Shown piece after piece: positions 56,776-64,000 of a DNA stretch of 64,000 nucleotides (positions within the stretch are counted from its first letter, which is position 1; each line of letters starts with the position of its first letter). The stretch is taken from assembly GCF_900183975.1 (NCBI RefSeq), contig NZ_LT853882.1:2349501-2413500 (forward strand), written 5' to 3'. Below the pieces are notes generated by a model that was not told the origin of the DNA, did not search any database, and worked only from the letters and a program-made list of their open reading frames with translations. A program made the translations under genes and the position numbers. The stretch is from Xanthomonas fragariae. Lineage in GTDB: Bacteria; Pseudomonadota; Gammaproteobacteria; Xanthomonadales; Xanthomonadaceae.

Positions 56776-57522
56776 TCAACGCCCACCTACAGCCGCACCC
56801 GCCACCGACGCGGCACATCCGCCACCCAGCAACCGCGATTGCCGCAGCCAGGAACGGTCCGGGTAGTACGCGAAGACGAAGGCGCCTTCGCGCAAGGTAT
56901 CGATCAACTGCTTGGCCACCGCCGGCCGCACTGCCGGGCAACCCTGGCTGCGACCAAGCCGCCCCTTGGTGCGAATCACCGCCTCGCTGACGTATGGCGC
57001 ACCGTGAATCACGATTGCGCGGTCACGCGCATGGTCGTTGAAGCCGGGTTCCAGTCCGTTGAGTCGCAACGAATAGCCGTTGTGGCCGGTATAGGATTCC
57101 TGCGCACTGAACGCGCCGAGGCTCGATTGAAAACTGCCGTCGTCGTTGGAGAACTTCGCCGCAAGGTTGTTGCCGGTGTTGCGCCCGTGCGCCACCCATT
57201 CCTGGAACAACAATCGCTGCCGCGCCAGATCGAACACCCACAAGCGGCGCTCGGTCGACGGCCGACTGTAGTCGATCACGCTGAGCACGCGCTCTTGGCC
57301 CACCTGTTGGTGCTGACGGGCGCATTGCAGCGCCTCGGCGGCCAGCGCCAGCACCTGGCGGTCCAGCGAAGGCGCCTGGCGCGCCAACGCATCGACCAAA
57401 CCCACGCGCGGCGCGCTTCGCGGCGACACGGTGGAGGCGGAAATGGCATCAGCCGCACCGGCCGGCGCTGCCGCTGCCATCCCGCAGAGCGCGGCGGCAA
57501 CGGCGATCACTCGATAAGACAT
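56776..57522 (-). CDS. Murein L,D-transpeptidase catalytic-domain protein (YkuD_2 type)
   Basis: The 248-residue protein begins MSYRVIAVAAALCGMAAAAP with a Sec signal; an ATG-proximal extension to 57564 is less likely. The body has RRLWVFDLARQRLLFQEWVA HG, and the catalytic region has H173 (AIVIHGAPYVSE) and C195 (GRSQGCPAV), the S-x-G-C signature of L,D-transpeptidases. It probably acts in the periplasm on peptidoglycan. It lies downstream of thrC on the same strand with a gap of about 100 bp. Confidence 0.88.
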   Translation of the reverse strand: MSYRVIAVAAALCGMAAAAPAGAADAISASTVSPRSAPRVGLVDALARQAPSLDRQVLALAAEALQCARQHQQVGQERVLSVIDYSRPSTERRLWVFDLARQRLLFQEWVAHGRNTGNNLAAKFSNDDGSFQSSLGAFSAQESYTGHNGYSLRLNGLEPGFNDHARDRAIVIHGAPYVSEAVIRTKGRLGRSQGCPAVRPAVAKQLIDTLREGAFVFAYYPDRSWLRQSRLLGGGCAASVAGAAVGGR

Positions 57523-57623
57523 GCAACAACCCACATCGAACGCGGCGCCACAGCGGGGCCGCACGGCCTAGAAATAACCGCATGCGCCGCACTTTCCAAC
57601 CCCTGACGACTGAACATGTTCGG

Positions 57624-58931
57624 TCAGGCCGCATCCGCAAGCAGACGCTGCCGGAAAATGGCGTAGTCCGGCGCAAGCGTTTCGGCATGTGCGGGACGCT
57701 GCAGCAGTGCGGCCAGCGCGGGCGGCACTTGCACCTCACGCCCGATCAACGGCTCCACTACGCCCTCGAACTTGGCTGGATGGGCGGTAGCTGCCACCGC
57801 CCAGTCGCCCGTCCCGCCCTCGCCCCCTTCTGCGCGCAGTTGTTCGAGCACATGCACGGCGGTGGCGGTGTGTGGGCAATGCACTTCGCCATAGCGCGCA
57901 CAGCGTTGACGCACGGTATGGCGGATCGCCGCATCGTCCACCGACAAGACACGGAATGCTTCGCGTAGCGCGGCATCGTCGCCTTCGTATAGCCAGCGCA
58001 GCCGTTCGAAGTTGCTGGGTGCGCCCACGTCCATCGCATTGGCCAGCGTGGCTACGCTGGGCTGCGGCGTGTATTCGTTGCCGGCGAAGTAATCCGGCAA
58101 CACATGATTGGCGTTGGAGGCCAGCGCGATACGACCCAACGGCACGCCTAGCGCGCGCGCCAGGATCGCCGCTAGCCCGTTGCCCAGGTTGCCGGTGGGC
58201 ACCACCAGATTGAGCACGTCACCGGACGCAGCATGGTGCTGCAGGGCCGCATGCGCGTAGTAGCTCATCTGCGGCAGCAAGCGCCCCAGGCTGATGCTGT
58301 TGGCCGAACTCAGCGGCACTTGCGTCTGCAACGCGGCATCGTTCAAGGCCTGCTTGACCATTGCTTGGCAATCGTCGAACGAGCCGGCCACACGCAAGGC
58401 CTGGATGTTGTCGCCGAAGCAGCCCAACTGATGCGCCTGTCGCGGTGACACGCGGCCATCGGGATAGAGCACAACCACACGCAAGCCGGGTTGACGGTGA
58501 AACGCAGCTGCCACGGCAGCGCCGGTATCGCCTGAGGTGGCAACCAGAATGGTCAGCGGCCGGTCCTCGGCACGGCGCAAGCGGGTCAGGCAGGCGACCA
58601 AAAAGCGGGCGCCGAAATCTTTAAACGCAGCCGTCGGCCCATGAAATAGCTCCAGCGCATAGTCCCCGGGTGTGGACAGCGATACCAATGGCGCGGGAAA
58701 GTCGAAGGCCTCGGCGCAGATCGCCGGCAACTCCGCCGACAGCGCGTCGCCGTCGAAGAACGGCTGCAGTAACGTGGCGGCGGTCTTGGCCAGACAGGCG
58801 CCGGCCTCCAGCGTGCGTGCTGGCGGCAGCATCTGCGGCACATACAGGCCGCCGTCCGGCGCCAAGCCGGTGGCGATGGCCTGGCTCAGGCTGGCGGCGG
58901 GCGCACGGCCACGGGTGGAGATAAAAATCAT
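57624..58931 (-). CDS. thrC: Threonine synthase
   Basis: The 435-residue protein begins MIFISTRGRAPAASLSQAIA. It has the PLP lysine at K104 in PTAAFKDFGARF, the phosphate-binding loop VPTGNLGNGLAA and the signature SSANSISLGRLLPQMSYY. It converts O-phosphohomoserine to threonine. It is the last thr gene here but lies 3.6 kb from thrB because an esterase fragment and an IS1478-like copy are inserted between them, so it probably needs its own promoter or reads from within that block. Confidence 0.97.
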   Translation of the reverse strand: MIFISTRGRAPAASLSQAIATGLAPDGGLYVPQMLPPARTLEAGACLAKTAATLLQPFFDGDALSAELPAICAEAFDFPAPLVSLSTPGDYALELFHGPTAAFKDFGARFLVACLTRLRRAEDRPLTILVATSGDTGAAVAAAFHRQPGLRVVVLYPDGRVSPRQAHQLGCFGDNIQALRVAGSFDDCQAMVKQALNDAALQTQVPLSSANSISLGRLLPQMSYYAHAALQHHAASGDVLNLVVPTGNLGNGLAAILARALGVPLGRIALASNANHVLPDYFAGNEYTPQPSVATLANAMDVGAPSNFERLRWLYEGDDAALREAFRVLSVDDAAIRHTVRQRCARYGEVHCPHTATAVHVLEQLRAEGGEGGTGDWAVAATAHPAKFEGVVEPLIGREVQVPPALAALLQRPAHAETLAPDYAIFRQRLLADAA

Positions 58932-59791
58932 GCAGACTCCAGACAGATCGAAAACAGGCAAATGCCCAACAAGTATGAGAACACGGCGTTCAGCGGCCCG
59001 CCATCCCCCCCCCTCGCTGAGCACTCGACCACCGGCTGTGGTGCCACGCGCACTTTCCAGTGGAGTCGGCCATTGATCAAGGTCGGCGTAATGCAGCTGA
59101 GCCTAGATAGCGCCCGATTCGATCACACCCAGTATCGCGGCGACACGCATGTGCCACTTCCCGCGATGTGCAATATTTTCTGAGACTCGCAGGAAGCATT
59201 CAATATCCCTGCCTACCGCGTGTACCGTAACTTCAGGCCGTCATTGCCAATTGCACTGCTCTGACGCCGGTGGTGTAGATCACCGGAGTTGCGGCCGGCT
59301 GAGCGCCGGATGCCGCGCGGCACGGCATGCACGCAACCAGACAACAGATGGTATGACACCGCCGGCATACGCTCGCGCACGAGAGCAAGCTGGTGCCCGC
59401 GCGGGCAATCAGGGCCAGCCGCTGCGGCTGATCCAAATCGCAATGAAAAAAGAAGGCCGGCCACGTGCGATTGGCCGCACGGTCAATGGCGCCTGGACCA
59501 CTGTCAAGTCGGCAACACAACACAACGCACACATCAGCAAACAGGATGGCAAGGAGATCGCGACCAAGATCGCCGATGGCGGAGATCGCTGCGCCACGCG
59601 GCGGCAAGCTACGGCGTAGGAGCATGTATCGGAAACACGCCAGCATCGCCCGCCCGTACGCGCCGGATCCAGAACACTCCAGGCGAACGTTCGCCTGGAG
59701 TGCTAGGTAGAGAGCCAGCGGACGCACGCCCAATCAGACGCACGACCGCTGACATCAAACCGCTGACATCAATAGATCTGCACGTGCATGC
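58932..59791. other. 860-bp region without a convincing gene
   Basis: Short frames exist on both strands, for example 59443-59619 on + (MKKEGRPRAIGRTVNGAWTT), but none has recognisable features. A perfect 28-bp palindrome lies at 59675-59702. Confidence 0.4.
59675..59702. repeat. Perfect 28-bp palindrome
   Basis: CACTCCAGGCGAAC joined to its exact reverse complement, with no loop. It could be a bidirectional terminator hairpin or an operator, but no T-rich tail follows on either strand. Confidence 0.8.
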
Positions 59792-60983
59792 TCAGCGCAA
59801 CCGTGCAGGCTCCACACCGCCGGGATAAGCACCACGCGGACCATCAATACACTCGAAGTTCTGTGCATCGTCCGAATTGCCCTTGCCCGTCCATTTCGCC
59901 GATTGCGGATACGAGCAAAGCGGTCGCGTGCGGACGACACCTTGAGCCGGGTCGTCTTTGACATATTTTGCTGCGACGATGCGGTCTGGCGCGATGCTTT
60001 GCTCAACCCATGCCTCCATAGCAGACAGCACATCGTGCGGGCGATCGTTAGCCAAGCCGGGCGCGCCGTAGAGCGCGCCGAAGGCCGAGGTGCCGGGCCC
60101 GCCGGTAAAATGGCCCATACCGGGAATCACAAACAGGCGAAAAAAGTCTTGCGTCTTCCGCAGCGCGTCCGCATCGGTAGTGCTTTGCGCACTGCCCGCC
60201 TGCTGCTTGGCAACAACTGATTCGTAGTAGTGGATCGCGCCGCGCGGCGGAACGACGGGGTCTTCCCAGCCGACGTACACAATCACCTTGCCGTGCCTTG
60301 CCTGGAAACGTTGCATATCCGGACCACTGGCGTCGATCACGTCGGCCGGGGGACGGCCGGCAACCGGCGTGTTTTCCGTACGGGCGACATCGCTGTTGAA
60401 GTTGATCTTCGTAATGTCGAACGAGGCGCTGTCGGTGTTGAATACCATATTGGCGAAGAACTGCTTGGTGAGCAGCGAATGGGCACCACGCGGTACCGCG
60501 GCGTTGCCGGTAACCCATTGATCCCAAAAAGTCGGTGTGGCCGCCGCAAAAGGCTCGAAACCATAATGAATGCGACCCCCGGTTTGAAGGTTGACCGGGC
60601 CGTTCACAATCTCTGCGAGCGTAAAGATCTGCTTCTGGGTGAGACAGCTGTCGGTTTCGGCAGCGCTGCACAACAGGACGGTAGGATCGAAGTGGCACAA
60701 CCGCGGATCGTTGATGACGCCGTCCGCATTAAAATTTGTCGCACTGCATTGGGCTAATGCGGCTGCCTGAATGGCCGGCAGCTTGGCTGCGGAGATGGTC
60801 GCAGCCGGGTTGCTGAACTGGAAATGCGCAGTCCACAGCCAGGAAAACGCATTGTGAACCCAGTCGCTGGCTGGCGCGTCGGCGATCACACTATCAAAGG
60901 CTTCCGGATAGCGCTGCGCAGCCATCAGCGCATAGCGGCCTCCGTTGGAAGCGCCAAAGAAATACGAACGGAGTGGCTCCTTA
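59792..60983 (-). pseudogene. Tannase/feruloyl-esterase-family gene, 5' end lost at an IS
   Basis: About 397 C-terminal codons remain, starting at KEPLRSYFFGASNGGRYALM, where the nucleophile Ser of the G-x-S-x-G-G motif is kept. The Asp of WEDPVVPP, the His of GMGHFTGG, a Cys-rich segment (LCSAAETDSCLT) and the normal end (ECIDGPRGAYPGGVEPARLR) also remain. The N-terminal part, with the signal peptide, is absent: IS1478-like copy C abuts codon KEP, and beyond the IS lies thrB. The family hydrolyses plant phenolic esters. The 5' loss should make it non-functional. Confidence 0.88.
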
Positions 60984-62479
60984 GTCGCCCCTGAAAAATC
61001 CCCTTCAAGCGCCAAGTGCCGTCGGTGACAGCGGCACGGCGCTCAAGGATGACCATCCCATCGCCCGCATCCAGGCACGCAAAAACGCGATCCAGCGCAG
61101 CAGCCAGCGCAGGTTGTAGCCGGCCGCGCAGCCGAGCACGTGCAGCGCATCGCCTTGGGCACCTTTCAGCCTACAGCGACGCAACCGGCAGTGGTCTTTC
61201 AGATGTCCGATCACCGGCTCCACCGCCTGCCGTCGCTTGATCCAGCGCCATTGCCGTCGCGTCAGCGTCTTGGCCTTGCCGCGATGCAGGACCTGCACGC
61301 CATCGACCTCGCGCCCGCGATCGCCCAGGTCCACGATCGCCACCGTCGGTTCTACGCTCACATCCTGCAGCAACCCGCGTGTCTGCTCCAGCTGCTCGGC
61401 CAAGGTATCGCCGTCGTACGGGTTGCCCGGGAAGCTGCGCGCACCCACGACCAATCCCTTGCAGGCGGTGACCGCAATGCCGACCTTGACGCCGAATTCG
61501 TACGCTTGACGCGCCTTGCCCTTGCCGATGCATTCCACCTCCGGGGCATGCAATGCGTACAGTTTTTGTTTGTCCTTCGGACGCTGCGTGTACAGCCGTT
61601 GCGCACGTTCCAGCCAGACAGCGATGCGCTCGCGCACGCCGGTGTTTACCTGATCGAGTTTGCGTTGGATGTCGCGCAACACCCGCCCCAATACCGTGCG
61701 TTGACGTCGCAGGACGCGCTGCATGCGCTTGAACTGGCGCGCATGCGCATACCGACCTGCCTTGCGGCTCAGGGCCGGGCCTTGCCGCGCGTAGCTCTGC
61801 CGCAATCCGATGCCGTGCCGCTTGGCCAGTAACACCAGCTTCTTGCGTGCCACCTCCAGCAAACGGCTGTCGGTCGGATAGGCGATCGCCTTTTCCTGCA
61901 CCGTGGTGCCCACGATCACCCGCGACAACTCGCGTGCGTCCACCGCCTGCATCGCATGCGCGGCGTTGATGGTGTGCGCCAGCAGCTCTTCCATCCCGGC
62001 CTCACCCAGGCGCTGCCGCCAGCGCGTCAGCGAGCTGGCATCGCACGGCAAACGCGTCTGGAACACGACCTCGCCAGTGAAGAACTGCCAGTACGGATTC
62101 TCCAGCCAACGCTCGCACACCGTTTCATCGGACAGGTCGTAGGCGTGTTTGAGGTAGAGCAAACCGGCAATCAGCCGCACCGGCAATGCCGGCCGACCGC
62201 CACCGGCCTGGGTGGCCGGCAAGCGCGATGAAAGTGCTTGCTCCAACGCCGTCCACGGCATCTGTTGGCTCAGCCGCGCCAGCGGATGACGCAGGTTCTC
62301 CAGCCGCGAACGAAACAACTCGTCGGCAGGCATGTGCTCGGCAGCAGGACGGCGTGTACGCATGACTGAAAATTGCAAGAAACCAGCCTTCAGCGTAGCG
62401 AACACCGGTAGTTTTGGCACGCCGGTGCAGACATCAAGGCCTTGCGGTCGTTGGGTGGTTGGGGTTTTTCAGGGGCGAC
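60984..62479 (-). mobile_element. IS1478-like element, copy C
   Basis: The 1496-bp element has inverted ends GTCGCCCCTGAAAAATCCCC and GGGGTTTTTCAGGGGCGAC. It is flanked by a 6-bp direct repeat TCCTTA (60978-60983 and 62480-62485). It is in opposite orientation to copies A and B. Confidence 0.9.
61005..62363 (-). CDS. IS1478-like transposase, copy C (first catalytic Asp changed to Gly)
   Basis: The 452-residue protein starts MRTRRPAAEHMPADELFRSR. It lacks three residues (Gln-Ile-Asp) near position 28 relative to copy A. At the first DDE position it reads VIVGTTVQEK where copies A and B have VIVDTTVQEK (GGC for GAC). The frame is otherwise open. Loss of the metal-binding Asp should abolish transposase activity. 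Confidence 0.88.
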   Translation of the reverse strand: MRTRRPAAEHMPADELFRSRLENLRHPLARLSQQMPWTALEQALSSRLPATQAGGGRPALPVRLIAGLLYLKHAYDLSDETVCERWLENPYWQFFTGEVVFQTRLPCDASSLTRWRQRLGEAGMEELLAHTINAAHAMQAVDARELSRVIVGTTVQEKAIAYPTDSRLLEVARKKLVLLAKRHGIGLRQSYARQGPALSRKAGRYAHARQFKRMQRVLRRQRTVLGRVLRDIQRKLDQVNTGVRERIAVWLERAQRLYTQRPKDKQKLYALHAPEVECIGKGKARQAYEFGVKVGIAVTACKGLVVGARSFPGNPYDGDTLAEQLEQTRGLLQDVSVEPTVAIVDLGDRGREVDGVQVLHRGKAKTLTRRQWRWIKRRQAVEPVIGHLKDHCRLRRCRLKGAQGDALHVLGCAAGYNLRWLLRWIAFLRAWMRAMGWSSLSAVPLSPTALGA

Positions 62480-62519
62480 TCCTTAAAATCGGAGAACCCA
62501 GAGCAGGACTCTGCGGAAT

Positions 62520-63479
62520 TCATTGCAGCAGTCTGGCACCCGGGCAGTTCAATGCCGACACCCAACTCTGGCTGTCGAAGCCGGCATCGGCGAATGCCGC
62601 CTGCAGCGCCGGAGCGGCTGACTCCGCCGCTGCACGCGTGGCGAACCACGCGAACACGCTGGGGCCGGCGCCGGAAATACTTGCCCCCATCGCTCCTGCT
62701 GCCAGTGCCGCAGCTTTGACTGCAGCGAAGCCGACGATCAGCGGCGCACGCCGCGGCTCGATCAGCACATCGCGCAAGCCCGAGCGCACCAGCGCCTCGT
62801 CCCCGGCGTGGCATCCTGCCAGAACCAGGCCAAGGTTGGCGCTTTGCGCGACAAAGTCGGCGAGCCTGTAGTCGCCAGCCAGCGCGGCGCGCGCGCGGCG
62901 CGTCTCCAACACCGCATCCGGATGCACCAGCAAGCTGTGCCAGGTCTCCGGCACCGGTACCGGCACCATCCGCTCCAGCGTGGACAGCACCAACCCGCCC
63001 AGCAACATCGGACCGAGGTTGTCGCCGTGACGGCTGCCACTGGCGACTGCCTCGCCTTCTAACGCATACAGATATAGCTGATCGCGCGACAACGGGGTGT
63101 CCAGCAGCGCATTGGCTGCCACCAACGCCGCGACGCATGAAGCCGCCGAACCGCCCATGCCGGAACTGAGCGGGATGCCTTTGTCGATCTCCAACTCGAA
63201 GCCGAACGGCAACCCCAATGCTGTGCGCAATGCGATCAGCGCCGTGCCAGCGGTATTGCGCTCGGCCTCCAGCGGCAACTCCACGGTCGTACCGCGGATC
63301 GCAGCGATACGCACCAGCGGCGCATCGAGACGGCGCACGGTCACGGTGTCGCCAACGCCTTCCAACGCATAACCGAGCAAATCGAAGCCCACCGCCACAT
63401 TGGCCACCGACGCCGGTGCGAACGCGCGCGCTTGGCGCACCGCACCGCTTGGCGCTAGCACTACCTGCGCCTGGCTCAC
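62520..63479 (-). CDS. thrB: Homoserine kinase
   Basis: The 319-residue GHMP kinase has an N-terminal [20 protein letters not shown], the ATP-binding [14 protein letters not shown] motif and a C-terminal [14 protein letters not shown]. It phosphorylates homoserine for threonine synthase. It starts at GTG 63479, overlapping the thrA stop (GTGA), which indicates coupling. Its stop lies 35 bp from the IS1478-like copy C target duplication. Confidence 0.97.
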   Translation of the reverse strand: MSQAQVVLAPSGAVRQARAFAPASVANVAVGFDLLGYALEGVGDTVTVRRLDAPLVRIAAIRGTTVELPLEAERNTAGTALIALRTALGLPFGFELEIDKGIPLSSGMGGSAASCVAALVAANALLDTPLSRDQLYLYALEGEAVASGSRHGDNLGPMLLGGLVLSTLERMVPVPVPETWHSLLVHPDAVLETRRARAALAGDYRLADFVAQSANLGLVLAGCHAGDEALVRSGLRDVLIEPRRAPLIVGFAAVKAAALAAGAMGASISGAGPSVFAWFATRAAAESAAPALQAAFADAGFDSQSWVSALNCPGARLLQ

Positions 63480-64000
63480 AGCCGAGCTCCCTCGCCCGCC
63501 GCCACCCGCAGCAGATCGGCAAACACACCCGCCGCAGTGACCTCGGGCCCTGCACCTGGGCCTTGCACAACCAGTGGGTTTTCGCAGTAACGGCGCGTAG
63601 TGAACTGCACTACGTTGTCGGTCAAGCGCAAATTAGCGAACGCATGATCGGCAGGCAGTTCGACAAGACCGACACTGGGCGCGCAATCAGGCGGCAACTG
63701 CGCGACATAACGCAACACGTTGCCGCGCGCATGTGCATCTGCCAGGCGCTGCGCCAATGCCGGATCCACTTCGTGCAGGCGCGCCATAAAATCGTCCACG
63801 CTGGCCTGACGCAGCGTTTCGGGCACCAAGCTTTCCACCCGCACATCTTCCAGACTGATCGCTCGCCCGGCTTCGCGTGCCAGGATCACCAACTTGCGCG
63901 CAACGTCCACACCGGACAGATCATCGCGCGGATCTGGCTCGGTATAGCCCATGCCACGTGCCTGCGTGACCAGTTGGGCGAACGGCACGCTGCCGTCGTA
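63476..64000 (-). CDS. thrA: Bifunctional aspartokinase/homoserine dehydrogenase, 3' part
   Basis: The frame runs off the window at 64000. The visible C-terminal 174 codons are homoserine dehydrogenase: [20 protein letters not shown] with the conserved substrate-binding acidic run, [20 protein letters not shown], and the end [20 protein letters not shown]. It catalyses the first and third steps of the threonine branch and is the first gene of thrAB. Confidence 0.93.
   Translation of the reverse strand, partial: YDGSVPFAQLVTQARGMGYTEPDPRDDLSGVDVARKLVILAREAGRAISLEDVRVESLVPETLRQASVDDFMARLHEVDPALAQRLADAHARGNVLRYVAQLPPDCAPSVGLVELPADHAFANLRLTDNVVQFTTRRYCENPLVVQGPGAGPEVTAAGVFADLLRVAAGEGARL

Noticed and set aside
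59149..59733. Overlapping short frames on both strands beside thrC
   Set aside because: None has a credible start site, domain or composition, and the two strands conflict.

Overview
The window looks like a Xanthomonas chromosome. It has high GC, the Xanthomonas-type flagellar gene order with sigma-54 promoters, a XopAD/SKWP-family type III effector, a toxin with a Xanthomonas-type XVIPCD type IV secretion signal, a PIP-box promoter, IS1478-like elements and a thrA-thrB-thrC locus. I did not determine the species.

Region 1 (1-28707) is the flagellar and chemotaxis cluster, all on the + strand. It holds the 3' part of a large glycosyltransferase, fliEFGHIJK, fliLMNOP, fliQR, a decayed GGDEF gene, an intact beta-propeller/GGDEF sensor, flhB, flhA, flhF, fleN(flhG), fliA, cheY, cheZ and cheA. 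Many genes overlap by 4 bp (ATGA or GTGA). Sites with GG-N10-GC spacing (sigma-54 type) precede fliE, fliL, fliQ, flhB and flhF, so the run is divided into several RpoN-dependent units.

Region 2 (28708-36368) is a graveyard on the - strand. It holds a T4SS-type antibacterial toxin gene (PD-(D/E)xK nuclease plus XVIPCD) split by an IS5-family element. Upstream lie a putative immunity gene with an in-frame stop and a truncated second copy of it. A 142-bp MITE sits between immunity gene and toxin. IS1478-like copy A follows, then fragments of a sorbosone-dehydrogenase lipoprotein, a DUF2231 membrane protein and a zinc alcohol dehydrogenase.

Region 3 (36369-49238) is xopAD, a 3103-codon effector gene with about 34 SKWP repeats of 42 residues. 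Its C-terminus looks like a RelA/SpoT-type nucleotidyltransferase. An IS5-family element and IS1478-like copy B follow. Copies A and B are in the same orientation and bracket xopAD.

Region 4 (49239-56780) holds a subtilisin-type autotransporter, a 3' scrap of an RND efflux pump, a broken IS3 element, a transposase remnant, and a small unrecognised gene behind a perfect PIP box with a correctly spaced -10 box. The last is a strong candidate for an HrpX-controlled type III effector. A second copy of the IS5-family element follows.

Region 5 (56776-64000) holds an L,D-transpeptidase, thrC, a 5'-truncated tannase-family esterase, IS1478-like copy C, thrB and the 3' part of thrA, all on the - strand. 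The esterase fragment and the IS separate thrC from thrAB.
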